DNA of 64,000 bases from Moringa oleifera (taxonomy: Eukaryota > Streptophyta > Magnoliopsida > Brassicales > Moringaceae). The first letter of the stretch is position 1. Every line of letters starts with the position of its first letter. A program made the translations under genes and the position numbers. The stretch is from positions 3,963,501 through 4,027,500 of the forward strand of contig JAJFZO010000882.1 of NCBI GenBank assembly GCA_021397835.1. Reading direction: 5' to 3'. Positions 36,017 through 47,100 of the stretch are shown here, one piece after another. A model generated the notes under the pieces. That model did not search any database. It saw only the letters and a list, made by a program, of their open reading frames with translations, and was not told the origin of the DNA.

Positions 36017-38900
36017 GTTAAAATTATGACATGAAATGTCAGGGGGATGAATGGCATGAAGAAAAGAATTACTATAAAACAGGTCTTAAAGAGATGAAAA
36101 ACTAATGTGATTTATTTGTAGGAAACGAAAATTGAAGAAATGAATAAAGAAATGATTAAGAGTATACGATGTCGACAGAATATGGAGCGGATGGATAAGG
36201 TAGCAAAGGGAAATTTTAGAGGCATTTTAATTTGTTAAAATGGAAAATTGAGAAATGTGAATGAGAATTAGAATAGAGTGATGTCTTAATCTTGCATATT
36301 TGAATTAGAGGAAATGAAAATGAAGTGACTATTCACTAGGGTTCATGGGAGTAGCAATAAAAGAAAAATAACTTTTGTGGGAGGACTTAAGGAAGTGTAA
36401 AAGAAGATGGGGAAAGTTACCATAGGTAGTAACGAGAGATTTTAATGAAGTATTATATTCATATTAAAGAATAGGAGTAGGGAGAAATGGTGCCTAATTT
36501 AGGAATTTTAGGGAGGTCATTATGGAATTGGAATTATTGGATCTAACATCGGTAGAAGGGAGATTCATTTAGTTTAACTTAAGGGATTCCCCATCATTGT
36601 CCTAGTTACATAGATTCTTAGTATCTAATAGTTAGGAGAAAATTTTTTTGAGGATACAATAGTTGCTGCTGCCAAGGATTACTTCAAACCATCATCCAAT
36701 TGTGTTAGAGATAGATTCTATGCATTGGGCTTCTTGTCCATTCAAGTTTGAGAATATATGGCTACAAATGTAGAGATTTGACAGGTTTATCAAAGATTGG
36801 TAGAAAGGAATAAAGGTGGAAGGACAAACAAGTTATGTAGTGGCATGCAAATTAAATGGAGTGAAAGAAGTGGAAAAAAGAATAGTTCGGGAAAATGAAA
36901 GAAAAAAGAGAGAGCTTATGGAAAGAATTACATGAACTTGATCAAATCATTATAGAAGAAGAGGGTTCTGAGGATCAATAAAGAAGAAGAACAGAAATTA
37001 GCAAAGAATTAAGCTAAATGTTGAAGATGAAGGAGACTTTGTGGAGGCAAAAGTCTAATGAAATTTTGGTAAAAGCAAGGGATAAGAATACAACATTCTT
37101 TTATAAGATGGAAAATGCTTATGAAAGATTTAATTTCATTCACAAACTGTAGATATAAAGGAAAAATATGGAATAGAATGAGAAATTAAAGGAAAAATTT
37201 GCTAGATATTACAAAGAAATGAATCAAGAGATTAACTTATGAAGACCTCAATTGGATGGGTTGTAGATCAAAGAAATTGATAGGGACTTAAAATAGTGGC
37301 TAGAGCATCCATTTAGGGAAGACGAAGTGAAAAAGGCAGTGGAAGAATATGATGGAGATAAGGTCTTGAGCCTAGATGGATTCATAATGGCTTTTTTGAA
37401 AGCAAATTGAGAAGTGGTGAAAAGTGATAAAATGAAGCTACTTGAGAAATTTCATCGTAGAGACATATTTGTGTAGTTATTAAACTCAACCTTTATAGTG
37501 CTGGTTGCAAAGAAAATAGGTGCAATGGATATTAGGGATTTCAAACGTATAATTTTTGCAAGATGTATCTATAAAGTGATCTCTAAAGTATTGGCCAAGA
37601 GATTTAAAAAAGTAAAGGACAGTGTTGTGGGACCAAGTTAAAATGTCGTTAAAAAAGGTAAATAGATTCTTAATGCTATTTTGGTTACAAATCAAGTGGT
37701 GGATGGTCAAATCAAGACTGAAAATGTGGATGTTGTGTGTAAATTTGACATTAAGAAAGCTTATGATAAAATCCCGTGGGAGTTCCTATTGTATATGCTA
37801 AGAAGAATTAGATGCAGAGAAAAATTGGATAGATAGATTGAATGGTACATTTTAACAACATCTTTTGCTATATTATTTCGATATAATTTTTCAAAGCAAC
37901 AAAAGGGATAAGGCAAGGAGACCTTTTGTCTCCCTTGCTGTTTATAATAGTGATGAAAGCCTTGGGAAGAATGTTAAACAAAGTAGTGAAAAGTGGGCAA
38001 TTAGAAGGCTTCAAGGTTGAGAAGGGAGAGGTGGGGTAGGGTCAAACCATTATTGGTCTTAAATAAGGCCTTAATGTGGAAATGGCTGACAAAAAAGGAT
38101 AATTTTTGGTAATAAGATATAAGTATGAAGAGTTGGAGAGGGGATGGATGAAAAAGCATGGAATGGAATCATATAGAGTCAGTCTATAGAGGGCCATAAA
38201 AAGGGGTATGAGGAATTCAAGGGCTGTATATAACTTAAGGTAGGCAGGAGTAACACAATAAAATTATGTAAAGACAAGTGGTGTGATAGACTATTCTGTG
38301 AAGTATTTTTGGATGTATTTTTCTTAGCCTACAATAAGGAAGCTGGGGTTAGTGATTGTAGGGCAGGGAAAGGAAACAGTGGAGAATGGTTTGTTCAACT
38401 TAGAGAAAAAATTTAGGATTGGAAATTGTAAGCCAAAAAGGAATTTTTAGTGAAATCATATTTAAGAGTAATAAATAAAGATGAAGACAACAAACAGTTT
38501 TCATGGAGACAAATATGGAAGACTAATGTACCACCAAAGATTGTTTTCTTTACTTGAAAGGTAGTAAATTGCTAGATCTTGATAATTGATAATTTGAGGA
38601 AATGAAGGACTATAGTGTAAGAAAAGTTAACTAGGGGGTAGTATTTTTGAACTGTTGGGTTTGTCTTGGGTTTCTGTAGACTCTATTAGAATGAAGCTAT
38701 TGGCCTAAACAGGGTAAAAGATAGGAAAGGAAAGGAAGAAGATGATTTATATGATTCCTCATGTCATATTTTGGCTTATACGGAAGGAGTGCAATAACAA
38801 AGACTATCAAAATTGAAAAAAGAAGAATGGATATAATCAAAAGGCATTGGTTGTATATATTACAAACTTGGGTTTCAACCTTAACAACTCATATGTTTTT
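36017..38900 (+). mobile_element. Decayed LINE ORF2 (endonuclease, reverse transcriptase, zf-RVT)
   Basis: Translation in broken frames shows, in order, an endonuclease start (VKIMT*NVRGMNGMKKR, near 36017), an RT block with KFDIKKAYDKIPWEFL (about 37741), RQGDLLSPLLFIIVMKAL (about 37911), an NKALMWKWL block (about 38062) and a zf-RVT-like FSWRQIWKTNVPPKIVFF (about 38495). This is the order of plant L1-type LINEs. Stops and frameshifts are frequent and many stops stand where Trp is expected. The FADD-type catalytic block expected after the GQLEGF segment is absent, so an internal deletion near 38040 is likely. The element is dead. Confidence 0.8.
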
Positions 38901-40719
38901 AGCCTTTTTTATCAAAATAATTCTAAACCATCATTAAACATTCTCTAAAATTTTCGTCATATCTCAAAAATTTTAATAAGTATTATCTCTTCCATGTCAT
39001 ATGCATTTATTACCCAACCAGTGGATAATAAGTAAAACCATCCTTTTGTTTAAGAGTCTTGCCTTATGGTATGCATTTACATTCAAAACTATCCCCTATT
39101 ATAATTTAAGAACTCATTACCTACTATCACCATCGATTATCTCGTAACCACTTATTTCCTTTTGTCGACATTTATAATCTTAAGCATGAAGCCAGTAGAA
39201 ATTTTTATGCATTTATAATGCTGAAGTGTCACCTAGTCTTCGCCTTATTGGTCATCTCTTTTTATGGAGTCATTCATTGTTTGAAATCCTCACTGGTAGT
39301 CTATTTTTCATGGATTCATAAATGACTTATATGCTCTACCTTTTTTCTCTTTGGTGACTTTCTAGAGTAAGGAAGAAACTTTTTGGCATGTAAGAGTGTG
39401 CTGAAATCTTCGCTAACACAATAGAAGGTGACGTATCTATAACTAATGAGAGTAAGGGGTGGTCTCTTTACTTGCTACTAGACATGGAAATTCTTGCTAG
39501 ACAGCTCATGGGCCTTACGAATCCATTCTTTTTGTCCCGATTATCGCGTAGGCTGGGAAAGGGAACTCGAAAAAAGATCGATTTATAAGAAAGGCCTACT
39601 TATCCACGGGTTCATTTGCTTGAGACAATTATGCAAGGCAATCAGGTGCAGTAAGAATCACCTTTTAAAGTGTTTTAGCTATTTTCTTCCTTTTTTTGAT
39701 GACTTCTGTGTAAGGTGAATGACAAAACTTCTTCTCATCAAGAGGAGCTTTGCCAAGGCATATTTTCCTACATATGATTTGGTCGGAGTTAAATAAGGGA
39801 TCAAAGTGCCAAGGCACGAAGTCTTTACGATTGGAATTCAAAACCCTCATAAAAGCCTAAAACTTAAAACCTTGATAGTTCCTATCCAATTTAGTCCTTT
39901 ACTATTAATTGTGAAGGATGGTTGGCTGCTTCTTTATATCACTTGCTTTCACTATATCAAGGAAAATAAGGAACAAAAGGTACTGTTTTTACTCACATAT
40001 TGCTTGATTTGGTGATGGTAATGCATATAGTATGGATTAAGAAACTCAAATTTTTATATTGTATATATTTTTAAACACTATGTTATTTTATGTGTTTTTC
40101 CCTGAATCATTTGGAATGGGTATGTAGATGTGAAATTTTTTTTTTTAAGATATAACAAGTTAACTTAGCAGCACATAAAAAGAAATAAGAATAAATTAGG
40201 ATGTATTTGATGAGAATAAAGAAAATAAATTGTTTTTCATATATGTTATTTTTGAAATTATTTTGATTTTTTTAACTTGATTTGTAATTATCTTGTTCTT
40301 TATTTTATGTTGATTTGTTTTCTTATTTTGTATTCATCTTTTTTTTTTTTTTATTTTGTATTGATTTGTTTTATTGTTTTAAGCTCTTGTAACTTAAATA
40401 AAAGAGAAAAAAATATTTTATCTATGCATAATCAAGAAAGTTGTTTGTGAAAATTATCAATGCTTATAAGATATTATATATAAATAATCCATCATCCCTT
40501 TGAAATATATTTGTTCTTTTATTTATGACTGTTGAGTTCAAGTTTATTTATGAGGGTGATTGTGGTATAATTTAATCTATTCAATGGATTGATTTTACTT
40601 TAATGTAAACTGTTGATTTTTATTTTTACTAAATTTAGATATTTTCATGATTCTTTATTAGTGTAATTATATTTTGTATAATTTATTTTAGCAACAACTT
40701 TATATGGTATGTATTTAGT

Positions 40720-40890
40720 TTGGCATAGTTATCAATGACTTACTAAACATGTGTAGTGACTTATTAAATAAGCATAATGACTAATTACATAGGCATATTG
40801 TTTACTAATCAAGCATAATGACTTATAAACTTGCATAATAACATATTAATAAAGCTTAAATGACTTATTAAATATGAAAAATTATTTATT
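40720..40890. repeat. Degenerate short repeats around ATGACTTA
   Basis: Variants of ATGACTTA or GTGACTTATTAAA recur about every 20-30 bp, with GCATAATGACT and AAGCATAATGACTTA as the clearest copies. Confidence 0.55.
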
Positions 40891-41269
40891 TATTTATTTA
40901 GTTTAGTTTCATGTGTATGACTATTTATGAATAATTACTTGTTTGAATTTCTCAAAATTATAAAAGAAATTATAGAGTGTTCTGTGTTAAGTTTAGGGAG
41001 TTGATCATGAACTTTTGATAAGCGTGCCATAGAGTAGATCTTACAATCAATTGCGTTAAAAATTTATGCAAATTTTAAAGATTCTAATTAAATGAGTTTT
41101 TTTTTTCAGTCATTATATAATTGTTGAAACATTTAATATGCTTGGTATATCTTTTAGAATTTGAATATGTATTTTAAAATGAATTTTTGATAGTGTACAT
41201 GTGATTTGTTAGAATACGAAATACAATATTATCATTTTTAATTTGTACAAGTAGTATGTGCATTATGAA

Positions 41270-41530
41270 CTTTTGAACAGTAAACAATAGTGACTTGGTT
41301 GACATGTATAGTAATTTATATGTTTGCATAATAACTTATATGTGAAACATAATTAACTAAATATTGAACAATAAACAATAGTAACATAATTGATATGCAT
41401 AGTAATTTGTATAGGTTATAAAGTAATTTATACGTGGAGTATAGTTAATTAGACTTGATTGACATCTATAGTAATTCATATAACATACATAATAATTTAT
41501 ATATGAAATATAGTTGCTTAGATGTTGGAT
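41270..41530. repeat. Three diverged copies of an ~85-92-bp tandem repeat
   Basis: Each copy contains GAACAGTAAACAATAGT or a variant, GACATGTATAGTAATTTATA or a variant, a CATAATAACTTATA block and a TGAAACATAATTA block, in the same order. Copies start near 41274, 41365 and about 41440. The third copy lacks the first word. Confidence 0.65.
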
Positions 41531-42217
41531 AGTAAATTGTAGTTACTTGTATAATATTGTGACTTCTACTAATTTAGATGATCACAATGGTACTTGAAAA
41601 GGATGCATAAGAATCGTTCCACACCAAAATGAATTCATTGAGCCACTTAAAGGAAAAAAAAAACTTTATTAACCTTGTTCCACCAAATCTTGACATCTTT
41701 TATAAGTTCATTTCTAGGCAAAGTTTTCACACAAAAGAATGAGTAAGTTTTTATTTTTTAAATTACTATAAATTTAATATAATTTATACGCTATTAGTTC
41801 ATCATTATAAAATATAATAATATCAGTAATAATCATAGACATTGAACGAGTTAAAATGTCTAATTATAATAGTAATATACGTTAATTCAAATGAGGTTTA
41901 ATATCATGCATGTTATGAATAATTAGTGTAATAATTTTTTTTTAAAAATTACATGTTAATTAGTTTGATAGTATGGATTGTTGATGGTTAGTTTGATAAT
42001 AAATTTGTAAAACCTCACAAATTAATAACTGAATCATTGAATATGATAGATTGATAATTAATTTAAAAGTGTGGATATATTAAATAATTGAATATAATTT
42101 TTAAGTTATATCATAAAGTTTTTGATAGTTTGTAAGCCCTGGAAGTCTAATCAGGACTCATTTTCGACAAGCATCATCCTCCAATTTCCGGACTTAAAAG
42201 ATAGCTCCAACCTCTTA

Positions 42218-43013
42218 CAGCATATTTGGTTGGTAGGAATACCAATTCTTTTCCTACTTTATTCCGTATGGAATTGCTTTTCCAATGTTTGGTTCATTTT
42301 TATCACAGAATTGTAATTCCTTAAGGAATTTCTATTCCTTGAAAACTCAGAATAGCTATTCCGAAGTAAACCCTCGGAATTGCTATTCCATGAAAACAAG
42401 GAATTGTTATATTTTTCTATTCCCAATATACCCTTGATAAAATTTTTAAATTACTATATATATAATAACTTTATTTTTAAAAAATAATTTACTAAAAAAT
42501 AAAAAATATTATTATTATCAAAATATTAATTACTATTAATATTAATTTTATAATATTAATATTTAAAAACAAAAAATAATTATTAACATATCATTTAGTT
42601 AATATTATTTTTATAACAATAACATCTTTTTTATTTTTTAAATAATTTATCAAAAAAGGAAAAAATATTATTTTTATTAAAATATTAATTAATTTTAATT
42701 TTAATTTTATAATATTAATATTTAAAAATAAAAATAATTATTAATATATTATTTAGTTAATATTATTTTAATAAAAATTAATTAAATTATAATTAATTTA
42801 GTTGAAAGGTATACTAGTCTTTTAAACTTGCTTCAATTACTTTCCTAGCTTATTCTTTGATGAACCAAACATATGAAAACGAATTCATACTCTATTCAAT
42901 TCCAATAAACCAAACATAATAATGCTTATTCTTTTCTATTTCTTCTCTTTTCTATTTCCAAAGAATACCTTTTCTATTCATTCTCTATTTTATTTCATGA
43001 ACCAAACATACCA
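42218..43013. mobile_element. 796-bp MITE (PIF/Harbinger-like) with TTA target duplication
   Basis: The left end is CAGCATATTTGGTTGG and the right end is CATGAACCAAACATACCA; the 12-bp termini are inverted and match at 9 of 12 positions. Both are flanked by TTA (42215-42217 and 43014-43016), the PIF/Harbinger target size and sequence. The subterminal regions, rich in GGAATTGCTATTCC-like words, also form inverted repeats. The AT-rich core contains two tandem copies of about 159 bp (TTAATTTTATAATATTAATA at 42542 and 42701). It encodes no protein. It shares its ends and part of its core with the 19582-19956 element. Confidence 0.8.
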
Positions 43014-44170
43014 TTAGTGTTAATTGTTTGGACTGCATTTGTTGCCTTACCACCTATCTTTCTTGTCCAGTTGGGGTGGACCATGCCACATATCTACAGG
43101 AAACTTAGACACACATCAGAGAACCCCGAGAGCTGAAGCCCTCGCCGAAGGCACGAGCCCACGGAAAGCCATTGAACCAAATAAGCCCAACCCAACACTG
43201 CACTAAACAAAATGGCAGAACAATGATGACGAATGATATTCACCACTACCAGCATGCAGGAACACAGACCGAATGACAGAGGGAAACACACTAATAAATT
43301 ATAAAACAGAGGACAGCAGAGAAAAGAAAAGAAAAGAAAAGGGAAAGCTAGCAGGAGGGACGCTTTTGTAGTACAGAGGGGTCCCACGAGCAAGGGACCT
43401 TTTCCCCATGTGAAAGGCCCAGAGTCCCCTGGTGCACCATCCATGGTCAAACGCCCTTTCCCCAGGAAAAATCTAAAGTAAACACACAAATTGAAAAAGC
43501 CCCAGCAGCCACAGGGCCACAACTTGAGCTGGTTTGGGAAGTACGCCAGTCCAGGTCCGCTTTGAGCCTGAGCTGATGACTCCCAGAGAATCTCCAAATT
43601 GTCCTCTTCCGTCTCTTCCCATTTTGTACTCTGCCACCCCAGCTTCTAAGGCATGCCTTTGAGCCACAACAAAATAGTAAACAGGGTAACCGGCCTTAAA
43701 TCTTTAATATACTATTACCTGATCTGGCAACAAAGTTGAAGGTCACCGACTCCTCAAAAGCACCAGGCTTTTATAAATCTTAAAATCCATTTTTTCAATC
43801 CATATGAAGCTGTCAAAAATGCCAGCCAAACTGGAGTTGTACGTATGGTTTAAGAGCCAACACAACCGGCCACCGAGAATGATCAACAGTTTTCTCAATC
43901 TCCAACTCAGCAATCTTTTGTGGAATGAAGAAAAGTTGACATGGAGTGGGGGCGGGAGCTGAGGGTTGCCTGCTTTTTGAGTAAACATCGATCACCTGCA
44001 TTTCCTCTGTTTTATGTATTATCCTTCTATATACTTTCAGGTTCTGCAATTTCTCATCCCCAGCATTCCTTGCGAGCATCACCTTTCTCCCACTCCCTGT
44101 CAATCTCTCTTTCTCTCTCACAGCACTGACACATCTGTTTCTGCTTATTCTCATTTCAAAATCGCCTGCT
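43014..44170. other. Promoter and leader region of the myosin gene
   Basis: This 1.16-kb region is not AT-rich like its left neighbour. Just before 44171 there is a CT-rich stretch with CTCTCTTTCTCTCTC, typical of plant leaders. A 167-codon minus-strand frame at 43094-43597 starts at TTG and resembles nothing known. Confidence 0.5.
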
Positions 44171-47100
44171 ATGGTAAGCTTCATCATTTGTCTACTTTCC
44201 TCAATTTTTATTCACAAGATTAAAAGTACTGAAAAGCTCGTCTGTTCGATGATCTAGGGAACTCTTGTAAATATCATAGTTGGATCGCATGTTTGGGCGG
44301 AGGATCCTGAGGTTGCATGGGTTGATGGTGAAGTGAAAGAAATCAATGGCACAGAGGCTACCCTAATTGCAACAACTGGGAAAACTGTAAGCAGTTCTTA
44401 CCTGGTTTAGTATTAGAAACCACCTTGTTTGCATTTCATCTTAGAACCAGGGAGCTTCATTCATCATTTTCACTTTGAGACACCAAATACGATTTGGTCT
44501 ACAACCATATAATATATACATAAAAACTTAACTGGTTAACCAAAATAGTATAAAAGCCTTGGATCTGATGGATGCAAACTCTTATTCAGAAGATAGAATG
44601 AGAGTATCTGAACCTGTCCTATGGCTTTTATACCCTGCAAAAGAACTGCATAAATTCTGACTGAAAATCTAAAATGCAACATGAGTTTCCACTCGTGAAA
44701 CTTTGTTCACTCCTTTAACAACTATATCCAAAACTTTCCTATTTCGCTGACAGTCACAAAAAAACTGAAACTCAGCAGTTCCCAACTAAAAGCCAAAAGC
44801 TGTTTGGCACAATATTTCCGTCTCCTCATTCTGGAAACAGATCTGAGATTCTCGATTACATATCTTATGGAAACCGTAATGGACTGAATTAACTGATAAT
44901 AGTGACAACCCTTCCATTGAGTGAATGCCTTGCCTCATAATTATGAAATAAGGTTAAGATTTGATAATATGTTTCCAGTAGTTCTGGTTCCATTGTGTGA
45001 AGTTGATCAATTTAGGAGCAGAGGTATCTCAAAGGTACATCCATATAGAATACATTAACGAAAATGTAGTGTGTTTCTCTCAACTCCAGGTAGTTACTGA
45101 TATTTCCAGCATATATCCAAAAGACACCGACGCACCACCAGCTGGGGTTGATGATATGACCAAGTTGGCTTACCTTCATGAGCCAGGAGTGCTATACAAT
45201 CTTGCTTGCCGGTTTGCTCTCAATGAGATATATGTAAGTCCACCTAATTAAAGAGAACCATGCGCAGCAACGGATAATTTGTTCTTACAGATAATATCAT
45301 ATTGACACAATTTTCTTCTCCAATCTGATAACGGATATTGGAAAAAGCAGACCTACACCGGGAACATTCTAATAGCTGTAAATCCTTTCCGGAGACTGCC
45401 ACACTTATATGACATTCACATGATGGAGCAGTATAAAGGAGCTGCTTTTGGAGAGTTGAGTCCACATCTGTTTGCTGTTGCAGACACCTGTTACAGGTAA
45501 AAAGGCTTAGGCTCGCACTGAAAGCATAAACTTACAGATCCTTAATAAAGCAGAGTTAAAATCAAAGTTTCCATACCAGGGCAATGAGAAATGAACAGGG
45601 AAGCCAGTCCATTTTGGTAAGTGGAGAGAGCGGCGCTGGCAAAACAGAGACAACTAAAATGCTCATGAGATATCTCGCATTCATGGGGGGCAGATCTGGT
45701 GCGGAGGGCAGAACAGTAGAACAACAAGTTCTAGAGGTGAGTTAGAACCGACTACTATATTCATAAATGCAGTGACTCATTCGTTGATTAAAGAGCAATA
45801 TTTCCTTGTTGCCAGTCCAATCCAGTCTTGGAAGCATTCGGGAATGCCAAAACTGTTAAAAACAACAATTCAAGGTGGAGTCTTCGAATTTCTCTTCCCT
45901 CAATGTAACATCACTTTTTTGTTTAACAAACAGTTTGGCCGTGCAGTCGTTTTGGAAAATTTGTTGAGATTCAATTTGACAAGCATGGGAAGATCTCTGG
46001 AGCTGCAGTACGCACTTATCTTCTTGAAAGATCACGGGTTTGCCAAGTCTCTGACCCAGAGAGGAATTACCACTGTTTTTACATGCTCTGCGCAGCGCCA
46101 CCAGAGGTAACTTTTGCGCCTTCTGTCCTATAAAGCGGCAAAATCACGCATTATACTGTGGAATGATAGCTGAAAGAAAGTTCTTTCAGGACATCAAGAA
46201 ATTCAAGTTAGGAGACCCAAGAACATTCCGTTATCTAAACCAATCAAACTGCTACGAGGTAGCCAATGTTGATGATGCCAGAGAATATATGGAAACCAGA
46301 AATGCTATGGACATCGTAGGAATCAGCCCAGATGAGCAGGTACGGCTCTTGTACATATTGTCATGCATCATTGATATTCTAAATTCACTGAGGGGGCGCT
46401 GCTCTTCTCTAGGATGCTATATTCCGTGTTGTAGCTGCAATCCTCCATCTTGGAAACATTGACTTCGTTAAAGGAAATGAAGTAGATTCTTCGAAACTTA
46501 AGGATGAGAAATCCTGCTGTCATCTTCAAACGGCAGCAGAGCTACTCATGTAAGATCTCAGGCTCACTTCAGCCAAAACTCTCGACTTCCAAGGAGTCTC
46601 GTACTAAAATTGATTGCCTCTCAATATTCTTCTATTCAGGTGTGATGAACAGGCGCTTGAGGCCTCACTCTGCAAGCGAGTCATAGTGACTCCAGATGGT
46701 AACATCACAAAGCCACTTGACCCAGATTCAGCTGTTCTAAGCCGTGATGCCTTAGCCAAGACAGTTTATTCTAGACTATTTGATTGGTAAGTAAACCAAT
46801 AAACACTTATACCAGTGATGTCATCTGGGCATGCAATGGCTGTGCTCCCATACAAGAATTTTGAATTTTGAAACAGAAACACATGTCAAACCTTATTGAG
46901 CTTTACTATTGTTGACTAGAGAATATGGTACCACCTGGATGACCGATCAGCATAGTCAACTATATAAGTAAACATTGTTTTGTTTCCCGAGTGCTGTCTT
47001 TTACACCTAACTACACTTGTGTGGACTGAGTAATAGTGAGAGAATGGATCTATGGCAGGATTGTGGATAAGATAAACAGTTCAATTGGTCAAGATCCTGA

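Larger units (their letters stand above)
38901..42217. other. AT-rich gene-poor DNA
   Basis: No coding frame is supported. The part between 39.0 and 40.0 kb is less AT-rich and may be an unrecognised transposon remnant. From 40.2 kb onward it is low-complexity, with long T- and A-rich runs and two families of short degenerate repeats at 40720-40890 and 41270-41530. Confidence 0.45.

Noticed and set aside
43094..43597. 167-codon minus-strand open frame upstream of the myosin gene
   Set aside because: It starts at TTG, is full of Leu, Phe and Cys in a low-complexity way, and matches no family. The antisense of a leader or promoter region is a better explanation.
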